This document shows positions 15,350 through 23,529 of a stretch of 29,262 nucleotides of DNA, one piece after another. Origin of the DNA: JBOFFC01 sp051648405 (lineage in GTDB: Bacteria > Planctomycetota > Planctomycetia > Pirellulales > Lacipirellulaceae); the NCBI GenBank assembly GCA_051648405.1, contig JBOFFC010000165.1, positions 1-29,262 of the forward strand, read 5' to 3'. Under the pieces are notes generated by a model, which was not told the origin of the DNA, ran no database searches, and worked only from the letters and a program-made list of their open reading frames with translations. The position numbers and the translations under genes were made by a program. Positions within the stretch are counted from its first letter, which is position 1. Every line of letters starts with the position of its first letter.

Positions 15350-16363
15350 TCACCCCTTGCGCAGCAGCGTCAGGAAGAACCCCGCTAGGTAGTCGTCCGG
15401 CAGCACGCGGACACAGCGTGCGCACTCGTCGGGGAGCGCCTTCCCCCGCCAGGCGGTGACGCCCGGCATCCAGCGCTCGGGGGCGAAGCCAGCGGGCATC
15501 GCGATCGGCTCGACGGTCACGGCGCCCGCCGTGCGCTTGAGCGTGTGGGCGATCACCAGCTCGTTCTCTTCGGGGGAGAACGAACAGGTGCAGTACAGCA
15601 GCCGGCCGCCGGGGCGGAGGGCGTCGATGGCCGAGCGGACGAGCGACTTCTGCTTCCGCGCGCTCTCGGCAAGCTTGCGCGGGCCCCAGTAGGCCAGCGA
15701 CTCGGGCGAGCGAGGGTCGAACCGCGCCTCGCTCGAGCAAGGGGCGTCGAGCAGCACCGCGTCGAAACGCCCCGGCGTCTTGCGGCCGACCTCGCGGCCG
15801 TCGTGGCCGTAGGTCCGCACGACGTCGGCGGCCCCGCAGCGGGCGAGGTTCGCGCGGAGTTTGTGCAGGCGCGACGCGACCGGCTCGACCGCCGCGAGCG
15901 TGCCGTCACTTGCTCCGTCCGCACTGCCGGCGAAGAGCGCGGCGGCGAGGTGGAGCGTCTTGCCCCCGGGGGCGGCGGCCAGGTCGAGGACGCGCTCCCC
16001 CGCCTGCACGCCGAGCACCAGCGGCGCGAGCATGCTGGAGAGGTTCTGCACGTAAAGTCGCCCCGCATCGACGAGCGGCGAGTGCGTGACGCGCTCGCGG
16101 TCGGCCGGGTCGATCGTCGCGGCGCCCCCGTCCGAGGAGGCGGGTAGCCAGGGGCAGGGCGTGCCGGTGACCCCGATCGCGGCGAGCTCGGCCACGGGGT
16201 CGGTGGCGCCGCGCAGCGGGTTGGCCCACACCCCGGGGCGGCGGTCGGCGCCGAACGTGGCGGCGACACGCGACGCTTCCTCGGGCCCGACGAGCGCGAC
16301 GAGCCGCTCGAGGAACTCGCTCGGGAGCGTCGCGGCGGCGGCTTGCGGGGCGGGGTCGGTCAT
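15350..16363 (-). CDS. RsmB/RsmF (NOP2/Sun)-type RNA cytosine-C5 methyltransferase
   Basis: SAM-dependent enzyme methylating cytosine C5 in rRNA or tRNA; 337 residues from ATG 16363. Core motifs are the NOP2/Sun-specific YVQNLSSML, SAM site VLDLAAAPGGKTLHLAA, VLLDAPCSSEARF (the PC cysteine) and LLYCTCSFSPEENE (the TC cysteine, catalytic nucleophile). A short N-terminal region precedes the core, and the C-terminal tail (ARCVRVLPDDYLAG, FFLTLL) is the end of the methyltransferase domain; no NusB or PUA domain is present. The exact RNA target cannot be told. The open frame extends far upstream to 16930 but through repeat and opposite-strand coding sequence, so ATG 16363 is preferred. A fragment of this gene's 3' end is duplicated at 14161. 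Confidence 0.9.
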   Translation of the reverse strand: MTDPAPQAAAATLPSEFLERLVALVGPEEASRVAATFGADRRPGVWANPLRGATDPVAELAAIGVTGTPCPWLPASSDGGAATIDPADRERVTHSPLVDAGRLYVQNLSSMLAPLVLGVQAGERVLDLAAAPGGKTLHLAAALFAGSADGASDGTLAAVEPVASRLHKLRANLARCGAADVVRTYGHDGREVGRKTPGRFDAVLLDAPCSSEARFDPRSPESLAYWGPRKLAESARKQKSLVRSAIDALRPGGRLLYCTCSFSPEENELVIAHTLKRTAGAVTVEPIAMPAGFAPERWMPGVTAWRGKALPDECARCVRVLPDDYLAGFFLTLLRKG

Positions 16364-16465
16364 TGGCGTGTTGCCGACTACGATACCCGCTGCAAGGCCT
16401 CCGCGACGACACGTCCCGATTCGCGTCATCGACGCGATGACAGGTCGCGATTCGCACCTTCCTCG

Positions 16466-16490
16466 CCTCTCGCCTCCAACCTCTCGCCTC
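16466..16490 (-). repeat. GAGGCGAGAGG double-unit repeat, copy 5
   Basis: Reverse-complement copy identical to copy 1 over 25 bases, lying just before the POT transporter start in the region divergent from the methyltransferase gene. Confidence 0.85.
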
Positions 16491-16495
16491 TCCCC

Positions 16496-17857
16496 GTGCC
16501 CTTCCGCACCACGCCCGACGACTCCCCCGCGATGCCGCCGGGGGTCCCCTACATCGTCGGCAACGAAGCGGCCGAGCGGTTCAGCTTCTACGGGATGAAG
16601 GCGATCCTGTACGTCTTCCTTACCGAGCACCTCACGGGCGCGTCGGGCGTGGCGGCGACGATGGACGCGACCGAGGCGAAAGTCTGGGTCCACTCGTTCA
16701 ACACGGCGGTCTACCTCTGCCCGCTGCTGGGCGCGATCCTTAGCGACTGGCGGTGGGGCAAGTACCGCACGATCCTTTGGCTGTCGCTCGCCTACTGCCT
16801 GGGTCACGTGGCGATGGCGCTCGTCGATGTGCCGCAGTGGACGGGGTTCGACCCTCGCGCGACGCTGCTCGTCGCCCTGGGCCTGATCGCCCTCGCTTCG
16901 GGGGGGATCAAGCCGTGCGTCTGGTCGCACCTCGGCGACCAGTTCGGCCGGCGCAACGCGAACCTGCTCCCGAAGGTCTTCAGTTGGTTCTACTTCTCCG
17001 TGAACTTGGGGGCGTTCGTCTCAACGCTGCTGACCCCCTTGTTGTTAAAGGAGTTCGGCCCCGGAGTGGCGTTCGGCGTGCCGGGGATGCTGATGGCGCT
17101 GGCGACGCTCGTGTTCTGGCTCGGCCGAAACCGCTTCGTCCACGTCCCGCCGGCGGGTGACCACTTCTGGAACGACGCTTTGTCCGGCGAGGGGCTGGCG
17201 GCGATCGTGCGGTTGCTGCCGCTGCTCGGCCTGCTTGCGGTGTTCTGGTGCCTGTTCGACCAAACGGCAACAACGTGGGTAGAGCAAGCGAAGCACATGG
17301 ACTGCAACGTGCTCGGGTTCACGCTTGAGCCCGCGCAGACCCAGGCGCTCAACCCGATCCTGGTCCTGTTGCTGATCCCCGTGTTCACCCTAGTGGTCTA
17401 CCCGTGGTTCGCGCGCCGTTGGCCGCTCTCGCCGCTGCGGCGGATCGGGCTCGGCATGTGCCTCGCGCCGCTGGCCTTCGCGATCGCAGCCCTCGCTCAA
17501 ACCGCGATCGACGGCGGCGCCACTCCCCACATCGGCTGGCAGGCGCTTGCGACCCTGGTGCTCACCGCCGCCGAAGTCCTGGTGTCGATCACGGCGGTCG
17601 AGTTCGCCTACACGCAGGCGCCCCCGACCATGAAGGCGATCGTGACGGGCCTCTACTGGATGTCGGTCGCGGCCGGCAACGGGCTCACGGTGCTTGTGAA
17701 CCTGTACATCCAGAGCCGCGACAAGAAAGGCGAAGCCGTGCTCGAAGGGGCCGACTACTACTGGTTCTTCACGGTCGCGATGGCGGTGGCGGCCGCAATG
17801 TACGTCGTGTGGTCGCGGACGTACCGCGAGCGGGCTTACCTGCAAGGCGAGCGGTGA
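16496..17857 (+). CDS. POT/PTR-family proton-coupled peptide transporter
   Basis: Inner-membrane MFS transporter of the proton-dependent oligopeptide family, about 453 residues with roughly 12 spans. It has the family signature NEAAERFSFYGMKAIL (ExxERF plus YGM), then GAILSDWRWGKYRTI, GGIKPCVWSHLGDQF and FYFSVNLGAF, all hallmarks of POT proteins. GTG 16496 (giving an N-terminus reading PFRTTPDDSPAMPPG) is chosen; ATG 16532 (MPPGVPY) would still keep the signature. Neither has a good Shine-Dalgarno, and the first lies directly beside repeat copy 5. The gene converges on mnmE across a double palindrome. Confidence 0.9.
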   Translation: MPFRTTPDDSPAMPPGVPYIVGNEAAERFSFYGMKAILYVFLTEHLTGASGVAATMDATEAKVWVHSFNTAVYLCPLLGAILSDWRWGKYRTILWLSLAYCLGHVAMALVDVPQWTGFDPRATLLVALGLIALASGGIKPCVWSHLGDQFGRRNANLLPKVFSWFYFSVNLGAFVSTLLTPLLLKEFGPGVAFGVPGMLMALATLVFWLGRNRFVHVPPAGDHFWNDALSGEGLAAIVRLLPLLGLLAVFWCLFDQTATTWVEQAKHMDCNVLGFTLEPAQTQALNPILVLLLIPVFTLVVYPWFARRWPLSPLRRIGLGMCLAPLAFAIAALAQTAIDGGATPHIGWQALATLVLTAAEVLVSITAVEFAYTQAPPTMKAIVTGLYWMSVAAGNGLTVLVNLYIQSRDKKGEAVLEGADYYWFFTVAMAVAAAMYVVWSRTYRERAYLQGER

Positions 17858-17870
17858 CGCGGTAGTCCCC

Positions 17871-17963
17871 CTCCCCCTTCAGGGGGGGCCCGGGTACACG
17901 GGGCGCCCCCGCCCCCCCGCCTTCCCGCAAGAATCGGCTCCCCCTGAAGGGGGTGGGGAGTTC
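17871..17963. repeat. Paired CCCCCTTCAGGGGG palindromes between convergent genes
   Basis: Two palindromic units, 17873-17886 and 17940-17953, each of the form CCCCCTTCAGGGGG or its complement, face each other. The spacer contains CCGGGTACACGGGGCGCCCC, which has a close counterpart in reverse complement at 28994-29011. The element fills the gap between the peptide transporter stop and the mnmE stop and could fold as one large hairpin. Confidence 0.85.
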
Positions 17964-17967
17964 TTGG

Positions 17968-19308
17968 TCACTTCCCGATGCAGAATCTGGCGAACACCTC
18001 GCCGAGCACCTCGTCGCTGGTGACCGCGCCGACGACCGCCGCGAGCGCGTCGAGCGCCGCGCGCAGCTCCATCGACACGAGCTCCTCCCCCAAGCCCGCC
18101 TCGTGCGCTTGGATCGCCGCGCCGAGGGCTTCGTCCGCACGTTCGAGGCCGCTGCGGCAGCGCTCGCTGACGACGGATGCGTTCGTGGCGCTGTCCGCCC
18201 GGTCGGCGCCGGCGACACGCAGGGCGATCGCCTCGGCCAGCTCGGCGAGCCCTTCGCCCGTCGTGGCGCTCGTTCGTAGCAGCGCCGTCGCTTCGGCCAT
18301 CCCGAAGAAGTCGCAGCGCGTCAGGATCGAGATCGCATGCGGGGGGGATGCGACGCTTGCCTCGCCAGTCCGGCACTCGACGACGAGCGCCGCCCCCTTC
18401 AGCACGTCCGCGGCCAGGCGCTGCGACGCGTCGCCGGTTGGATCGACGCCGGCTGTGTCGACGAGCTCGCACTCGACCGACCCGAGTCGCAGCGGCGCGG
18501 TGACGGGGTCGCGGGTCACCCCCGGCAGGTCGGCGACGATCGCCCGCGGCGTGCGCCGGTCGATCCCGAAGCGCTCGACCAGCGCGTTGAAGAGGCTGCT
18601 CTTGCCGACGTTCGGGGGGCCCGCCAGCACGACGCGCGGCCGGGGGCCGACGTCGCCGCGCGAGCGGGCCTGTGCGAGCGCCCGCGCGACGACGCCCTGC
18701 GCCGAGCGTAGCCGCGCGGCGACCTCCGACCGTTCGACGAAGCGGACCCCCTCCTCATCGACGAAGTCGAGGCCCGCCTCGAGGTCCACCAGCAGGTCGA
18801 GCAGCCCGGCGCGCACTTCAGCCAGCGGCCTCGACAGCCCCCCGGCGAGCTGCGCGAGGGCGGCGCCGAGCTCGTCCGCCGACCGCGACTCGATCACGGC
18901 GAGCACCCCCTCGGCCTGCACGAGGTCGATCCGCCCGGCTACGAGCGCGCGGAGTGTGAACTCACCGGGCTCGGCGATCCGCGCGCCGCACCGCACGCAC
19001 GCGGCGACCAGCGCCGCGAGCACCGCGGGCGAGCCGAGCGCGTGCAGCTCGGCCGACGGCTGCCCCGTGTAACTGCGGCCGTCGGGCCAGAGCAGGACGT
19101 CGCAAGGGAGCGTCCGCTCGTGGCCGTCGAGGGTCACGCGCAGCGGGACGTTCGCCGAGAGGCGCGCGCCGTTGTGGCCGAAGCGCTCGGCCCCCGCTAA
19201 GGCGGCGAGCAGCTCCGCGGTCCGCGGCCCGCTGAGCCGGACCACACCGCGCGGCGCCGCGCCGCGGGCCGAGGCGACGGCGACGATCGTGTCCTGGGTG
19301 TCGAGCAC
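17968..19308 (-). CDS. mnmE: tRNA modification GTPase MnmE
   Basis: With MnmG it installs the carboxymethylaminomethyl group on the wobble uridine of certain tRNAs. 446 residues, near the usual 450. The N-terminal folate-binding domain shows DTIVAVAS and GEFTLRALVAGRIDLVQAEG; the P-loop GPPNVGKSS is at 230-238, DTAG at 284, and the C-terminus ends CIGK, the family CxGK with the catalytic-path cysteine. The G domain deviates from the consensus: GVTRD replaces GTTRD, and TRCD at 330-333 replaces NKxD. GTG 19308 is the start. It lies 21 bases after the yidC stop, so both are in one transcription unit. Confidence 0.95.
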   Translation of the reverse strand: MLDTQDTIVAVASARGAAPRGVVRLSGPRTAELLAALAGAERFGHNGARLSANVPLRVTLDGHERTLPCDVLLWPDGRSYTGQPSAELHALGSPAVLAALVAACVRCGARIAEPGEFTLRALVAGRIDLVQAEGVLAVIESRSADELGAALAQLAGGLSRPLAEVRAGLLDLLVDLEAGLDFVDEEGVRFVERSEVAARLRSAQGVVARALAQARSRGDVGPRPRVVLAGPPNVGKSSLFNALVERFGIDRRTPRAIVADLPGVTRDPVTAPLRLGSVECELVDTAGVDPTGDASQRLAADVLKGAALVVECRTGEASVASPPHAISILTRCDFFGMAEATALLRTSATTGEGLAELAEAIALRVAGADRADSATNASVVSERCRSGLERADEALGAAIQAHEAGLGEELVSMELRAALDALAAVVGAVTSDEVLGEVFARFCIGK

Positions 19309-19329
19309 GGCCTTCGCGCCCCGCGGGGG

Positions 19330-21729
19330 CTACTTCTTCCGCTTCGCCTTCGGGCGGCGGACGGCGGACGTCTTGGGGGTGATCGGCGGCGGAAGCATCG
19401 AGGTCCCCGTCGCGTTACCGGGGGCGGGGGTGACCTTCGGAAGCAGTTGCCGCTCGGCGATCCCCCACAGGCTCGACGCGATGAAATAAATGCACAGCCC
19501 GCTGGGGACTTTGAAGAACATCAGCCCCATGAAGACCATCATATACTTCATCATCGACTGCTGCAGCTTCATCTGCTCGTTCGTGGGGGGGGGCATGAAC
19601 AGCTTCTGCTGCAACAGGAACAGCCCGATGGTCGCCAGCGGCAGCAGGTTGAAGTACGGCCCGAAGGCGAACATGCTGTAACCGTTGTCGAACCAGCGCG
19701 GAGTCCACTCCGACCAGTTGAACAGCATGTCGGGCGCCGACAGGTCGCTGCAGAAGCGGATCGCGTCGGAGAAGAGGGGCGCCTGGCGCAGCTCGACATC
19801 GACCGCCAGCGCGCGGTACAGGCCGAGGAAGATCGGCAACTGCAAAAACATCGGCAGGCAGCCGGCCGCCGGGTTGTAGTTGTGCTTGCGGAACAGCTCC
19901 TGCTGGGCCTGGCTCCGCTTCTGCATATCGGTCTTGTACTTCTCGACGATGCGGTCGATCTCGGGCTTCAGCTCCTGCATCTTGACCATGCTCTGCGCCT
20001 GCTTGCGGCTCAGCGGGAACATGCAGCTCCGCACGAGGACCGTCAGCATCACGATCGCCACGCCGTAGTTGCCGACGATCGCGTAGAACGTGTGCAGGAT
20101 GCCGAGCATCAGCCGCGCGACGGGGCCGAACCAGCCGTAATACAAGACGCCGTCGAGCCCGTGCGCGGGGTCGTCGTTCACGCGGTAGGCGGCCAGCAGG
20201 TTGGGGAGCTTGGGGCCGGCGAACAACCGGAAGCGGTCGGTCAGCTCTCCCCCGGCCGCGATCGACACGGGGGTGCGGGTGAGGACGAACGAGGCGTTCT
20301 CCCGGCGATTGGTCTCGGAAACGCTCAGTTGCGGCGTGGCCACGCTCGCGGTGGCGACCGCGACGCGCATTTCGCTGAAGCTGGTGTCGGTGAGCGTCTC
20401 TTTCAGCGGGATCAGCACCGAGGCGAAGTACTGCGCATCGACCCCCGCGTAGGCGAGCGGCTTCTCCTGGCCCATCGGGGCGACCGAGCCCGAGGCGACT
20501 TCGGCGCAGGAGAACTGCGAGAAGCGGTCGTTCGCGTACCGCACCACGACGTCACGCAGGCCGTAGGGGCTCCAGCCGCGGCCCACTTTCTGGGTGTACC
20601 AAAAGCCCTCGATCGGCAGCCCGTTGGGGCCCGTTAGTTCGTAGACGACGTCGCGCTCGTCGCCGGCTAGATTGCGGACGGTCACTTCGAGGTCGATGTG
20701 GTATGACGGGTCGGCCGGGTCGTCGGCCTTGCCGTCGCCGACCTGCGCGACGCGGAACGTCTTGACGACCTCGATCCCCAAGTCGGCGATCCGCTTTCGG
20801 AACGTGGCCGAATCGGCGTCCGAGGCGTCGGCGACCCACGGATCGAACTCGAGCCGGCGGTTCGCGACCTTCACGCGCTTGCTCTTAGCGCCGAGCTCCC
20901 CGACCTGCACCAGTTGCACGACCAGCGAACGGCGCGACACGAAATCGGCCGGCGGCTCTTCGGCGTGCAGCAGGACGTTCTCTTCTTCGGGACGCACCAT
21001 GCACGTCGGGTGTCGCTTGAGCTTCACCGCGATCGGCGGCGTGTCGCCGTTGGGGCGCAGGACGCCGAGCGCGATCGTCTGCCGCGGCTTGGTCGTGGCG
21101 AGCGCCTCGCGGAGGTCGGCGGCCGAGGCGATCTCGGTCGGCTCGGGCGACTTCGCGGGGTCCTTCATCACGCGCTGGAGAGACACAATCGTGTCCCCCG
21201 GCTTGAGGCCCCCCTCGGCCGCGGGGGTCCCGAGGCCGACGACCGTCACGCGCGCGCCCCCCCCCTTACCGTCGGCACTGTCCTGGGCGTCGACCGCGGC
21301 GAGCTCGCCGAGGTATCCCGCGCGGTTGTCGGGGTCGTGGAACCGCGGGCTCGCAAGCTCGATCCGCTCGATGCCGGCGCCCGTGCTGTCGAGCGTCACC
21401 AGCATGCGGTGCGGGCCCGCCGGGTCGAGCGAGCCGATCGCTAGCCGCCCCCCAGCGGGGACTGGCTCGTCATTGAGGGGGGCTGCGGGGTCGTTCGGCG
21501 CAGCGGCGACGCCTTCCGAGTCGCCCTCGTCGGGGGTCGCCCCGTCGTCGATCAGATCGTCGTCGCCTTCGGCCTGCGCGATCGCGTCGGCTGGCTTTTG
21601 GTCAGCGGCCGGGCGTGGCGGCGCCAGCAACCCCTGCGACAGCATCAGGATCGAGACGCTCAGCAGCAAGAAGACCAAGAAACGCTGGTCGAACGACTGA
21701 GCGCCCGGTTCGGGACGGCGGGGATTCAT
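19330..21729 (-). CDS. yidC: Membrane protein insertase YidC with PDZ-like insertion
   Basis: Inner-membrane insertase that places proteins in the bilayer alone or with SecYEG. It is 799 residues, well above the roughly 550 of E. coli. An N-terminal span (17-36) is followed by an acidic linker and the large periplasmic domain; within it, residues about 145-240 read like a PDZ domain (RVTVVGLGTPAAEGGLKPGD, then DLREALATTKPRQTIALGVL). The C-terminal insertase core is canonical: VLVRSCMFPLSRKQAQSM (the hydrophilic-groove Arg), then NPAAGCLPMFLQLPIFLGLY and FFKVPSGLCIYF, ending in a basic tail. ATG 21729 is used; the frame opens upstream with TTG/GTG codons but without a signal. mnmE follows after 21 bases. 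Confidence 0.95.
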   Translation of the reverse strand: MNPRRPEPGAQSFDQRFLVFLLLSVSILMLSQGLLAPPRPAADQKPADAIAQAEGDDDLIDDGATPDEGDSEGVAAAPNDPAAPLNDEPVPAGGRLAIGSLDPAGPHRMLVTLDSTGAGIERIELASPRFHDPDNRAGYLGELAAVDAQDSADGKGGGARVTVVGLGTPAAEGGLKPGDTIVSLQRVMKDPAKSPEPTEIASAADLREALATTKPRQTIALGVLRPNGDTPPIAVKLKRHPTCMVRPEEENVLLHAEEPPADFVSRRSLVVQLVQVGELGAKSKRVKVANRRLEFDPWVADASDADSATFRKRIADLGIEVVKTFRVAQVGDGKADDPADPSYHIDLEVTVRNLAGDERDVVYELTGPNGLPIEGFWYTQKVGRGWSPYGLRDVVVRYANDRFSQFSCAEVASGSVAPMGQEKPLAYAGVDAQYFASVLIPLKETLTDTSFSEMRVAVATASVATPQLSVSETNRRENASFVLTRTPVSIAAGGELTDRFRLFAGPKLPNLLAAYRVNDDPAHGLDGVLYYGWFGPVARLMLGILHTFYAIVGNYGVAIVMLTVLVRSCMFPLSRKQAQSMVKMQELKPEIDRIVEKYKTDMQKRSQAQQELFRKHNYNPAAGCLPMFLQLPIFLGLYRALAVDVELRQAPLFSDAIRFCSDLSAPDMLFNWSEWTPRWFDNGYSMFAFGPYFNLLPLATIGLFLLQQKLFMPPPTNEQMKLQQSMMKYMMVFMGLMFFKVPSGLCIYFIASSLWGIAERQLLPKVTPAPGNATGTSMLPPPITPKTSAVRRPKAKRKK
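21010..21297 (-). other. PDZ-like segment inside yidC
   Basis: Codes for about residues 145-240 of YidC. Hydrophobic strand VTVVGLG, then GTPAAEGGLKPGDTIVSL, a helix ADLREALATT and TIALGVLRPNGDTPPIAVKL are the strand and helix order of PDZ domains in DegP/RseP-type proteins. The boundaries are approximate. Confidence 0.65.
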
Positions 21730-21839
21730 CGCGTTGGGGGTCGAGGAAGGGGCGCGCACCAAAGGCGCAAGCCCCTGAACTTACCCGAGCGCCCCGGCAA
21801 AAGAGAGGCCGGGTTCCCGTTCCAACCGCCGACGCACCG

Positions 21840-22592
21840 TCAGCGACCCTGCTTGATGCGGTCGCCGAGGAAGTTGTCGATCTCGGGGATGCTGTAGATC
21901 AGGTCGGCCGTCGCGTCCACGTCGTAGTCGATGCGGTGGAACGTCAGGCGATTGTCCTCCTGGATCACGTAGCAGGCCCGCGGGTCGCCGTCGCGCGGCT
22001 GCCCGACCGAACCGACGTTGACCATGAACTTCTGGTCAGTGACGTGGTAGACGTACTCGGTCTCTTCGGGGGTGATGAAGTTGCGGCTCTCGGTGAACAC
22101 GCCGGGGACGTGCGTGTGCCCTTGGAAGCAGCCGTGCGTCACCAAGCTGAAGAGTTTCTCCATCTTCTTCTGGTTGTAGACGTCTTCCGGGAAAACGTAC
22201 TCGTTGACCGGGTTCCGCGGTGACCCGTGCACGTAGAGCCAGTCCCCGTCGCGATGCAGCCGCGGCAAACCACCGAGGAAGTCCCAGCGTTGGTCGATCC
22301 GGTCGCGGTCGCCGCGCGAGCTCTCGAGTTGCTCGCGGGTCCAAAAGATGGCCCGCTCGGCGCTGCTGTTGAACCCCTCGGGGTCGAACAGTGCCCCCTG
22401 GTCGTGGTTGCCGAGGATCGAGACGCGGCAGTTGTCGATCACCGCGTCGAGGCACTCGCACGGGCGCGGGCCGTAGCCGATCACGTCGCCGAGGCAGAAC
22501 ACGTCGTCCACGTTTTGCGAACGGACGTGCGCGAGCACCGTCTGGAGCGCTTCCAGGTTCCCGTGGATGTCGCTGATGATCGCCCGCTTCAA
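21840..22592 (-). CDS. Metallophosphoesterase family protein
   Basis: A 250-residue calcineurin-like phosphoesterase, cytoplasmic. The dinuclear metal motifs are complete and in order: SDIHGN, GDVIGYGP, GNHD, then VHGSP, VTHGCFQ and the closing GHTHVPG. It resembles a group with a bound-metal hydrolase function but no established substrate. The start is TTG 22592, because AAAGG lies eight bases upstream and MKRAIISDIHGN gives a normal family N-terminus. The frame is open upstream to 22739 but without a ribosome site. It lies 110 bases upstream of yidC on the same strand and is divergent from tsaB. Confidence 0.88.
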   Translation of the reverse strand: MKRAIISDIHGNLEALQTVLAHVRSQNVDDVFCLGDVIGYGPRPCECLDAVIDNCRVSILGNHDQGALFDPEGFNSSAERAIFWTREQLESSRGDRDRIDQRWDFLGGLPRLHRDGDWLYVHGSPRNPVNEYVFPEDVYNQKKMEKLFSLVTHGCFQGHTHVPGVFTESRNFITPEETEYVYHVTDQKFMVNVGSVGQPRDGDPRACYVIQEDNRLTFHRIDYDVDATADLIYSIPEIDNFLGDRIKQGR

Positions 22593-22600
22593 GGCTCGCG

Positions 22601-22605
22601 CCTTT
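22601..22605 (-). promoter_or_regulatory. Shine-Dalgarno deciding the TTG start of the metallophosphoesterase
   Basis: On the minus strand AAAGG is followed by eight bases and TTG (22590-22592). This supports the short N-terminus. Confidence 0.6.
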
Positions 22606-22664
22606 CCGGTTAGCTGCCGCGTGCCGATACTCGTGCGGCCCCCCCCCGAGGGGACCTCCGCGGC

Positions 22665-22708
22665 GCGACGCCCGACTACGGCCGTTTGCGGCGGGAATCG
22701 GGCGTCGC
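22665..22708. repeat. Inverted repeat in the divergent region before tsaB
   Basis: Eleven-base arms 22665-22675 (GCGACGCCCGA) and 22698-22708 (TCGGGCGTCGC) with a 22-base loop, in the divergent region of the metallophosphoesterase and tsaB genes. It could be an operator or the base of an RNA hairpin; the sequence does not distinguish them. Confidence 0.5.
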
Positions 22709-22796
22709 CACGCGGCGCCCGAACACGGCGGAACCTCAAGGAAACTAGATCCCCCCCGGGCCGCGGTCAAGCGGATCGGGGAAGGGCCAATCACCC

Positions 22797-23522
22797 ATGC
22801 CGCCCGAGTCCTTCCCACCGACCGGCGCCAACCAACCCCGCGGCACGGGGCGGATGGTCGCGATCGAGACCTCCGGCCGGTTTGGGTCGGTCGCGGCGGT
22901 CGAAGGGGTCGGACCGGGGGAGCCCCGCCTCGTCGCGGCGATCCCGCTGCCGCGGGACGAGCGCTCCGCCCGGACGCTCGCCCCGGCGCTCGCCGCGCTG
23001 CTCGAAGCCGCGGCGTGGGAGCGGGGGTCGATTGGCTGCGTCGCCGTCGCCTCGGGGCCCGGCTCGTTCACGGGTCTGCGCGTCGGCGTGACGACCGCCA
23101 AGGCCCTGGCCTACGCCTGGCGAGCCGACCTCGTCGCCATCGACACGCTCGCCGCCCTTGCCCGCGAGGCCGAGCCAACGGCCCGCGGCTGGGCCCTGAT
23201 CGACGCGCAGCGGGGCGAGCTCTTCGCGGCGCCGTTCGCCGGCCAAGTGGCCGAGGCGACCCGCCGACTATCGCTCGCCGCGGTGCTGGCGGAGCTCCGC
23301 CAGGGGGATACGGTCCTAGGGCCCGGCGTCGATGCGCTCGACGACGCAGCCGGCGCCCCGACCGCCATCACGTGGCAGGACCTCGAGCCGAGCGCGGCCG
23401 CGGTCGCGCGGCTCGCCTGGCCCCGCTGGCTCGCGGGAGAGACGGAAGACCCGCTGACGCTCGTCCCCGAGTACTACCGCACGAGCGCCGCCGAGGAGAA
23501 GCGAGCCGCGCAAGGAACGTAG
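22797..23522 (+). CDS. tsaB: tRNA threonylcarbamoyladenosine protein TsaB
   Basis: A scaffold partner of TsaD in formation of the universal t6A37 tRNA modification; cytoplasmic ASKHA-fold protein. It contains VAIETSGRFGSVAAV, the hallmark ASGPGSFTGLRVGVTTAKALA and the later RGELFAA. It is 241 residues from ATG 22797; family members often begin closer to VAIETS, so an in-frame ATG at 22854 is the alternative. GAAGGG lies about ten bases before ATG 22797. It is monocistronic here and converges with hemL. Confidence 0.92.
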   Translation: MPPESFPPTGANQPRGTGRMVAIETSGRFGSVAAVEGVGPGEPRLVAAIPLPRDERSARTLAPALAALLEAAAWERGSIGCVAVASGPGSFTGLRVGVTTAKALAYAWRADLVAIDTLAALAREAEPTARGWALIDAQRGELFAAPFAGQVAEATRRLSLAAVLAELRQGDTVLGPGVDALDDAAGAPTAITWQDLEPSAAAVARLAWPRWLAGETEDPLTLVPEYYRTSAAEEKRAAQGT

Positions 23523-23529
23523 CCGCACG

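Noticed and set aside
16364..16930. Upstream extension of the RNA methyltransferase
   Set aside because: Overlaps the POT transporter and a repeat, has no domain content and no ribosome site; ATG 16363 gives the expected length.
22593..22739. Longer N-terminus for the metallophosphoesterase
   Set aside because: The extra residues are Arg/Pro-rich with no conserved feature; a TTG with AAAGG upstream gives the normal phosphoesterase start.
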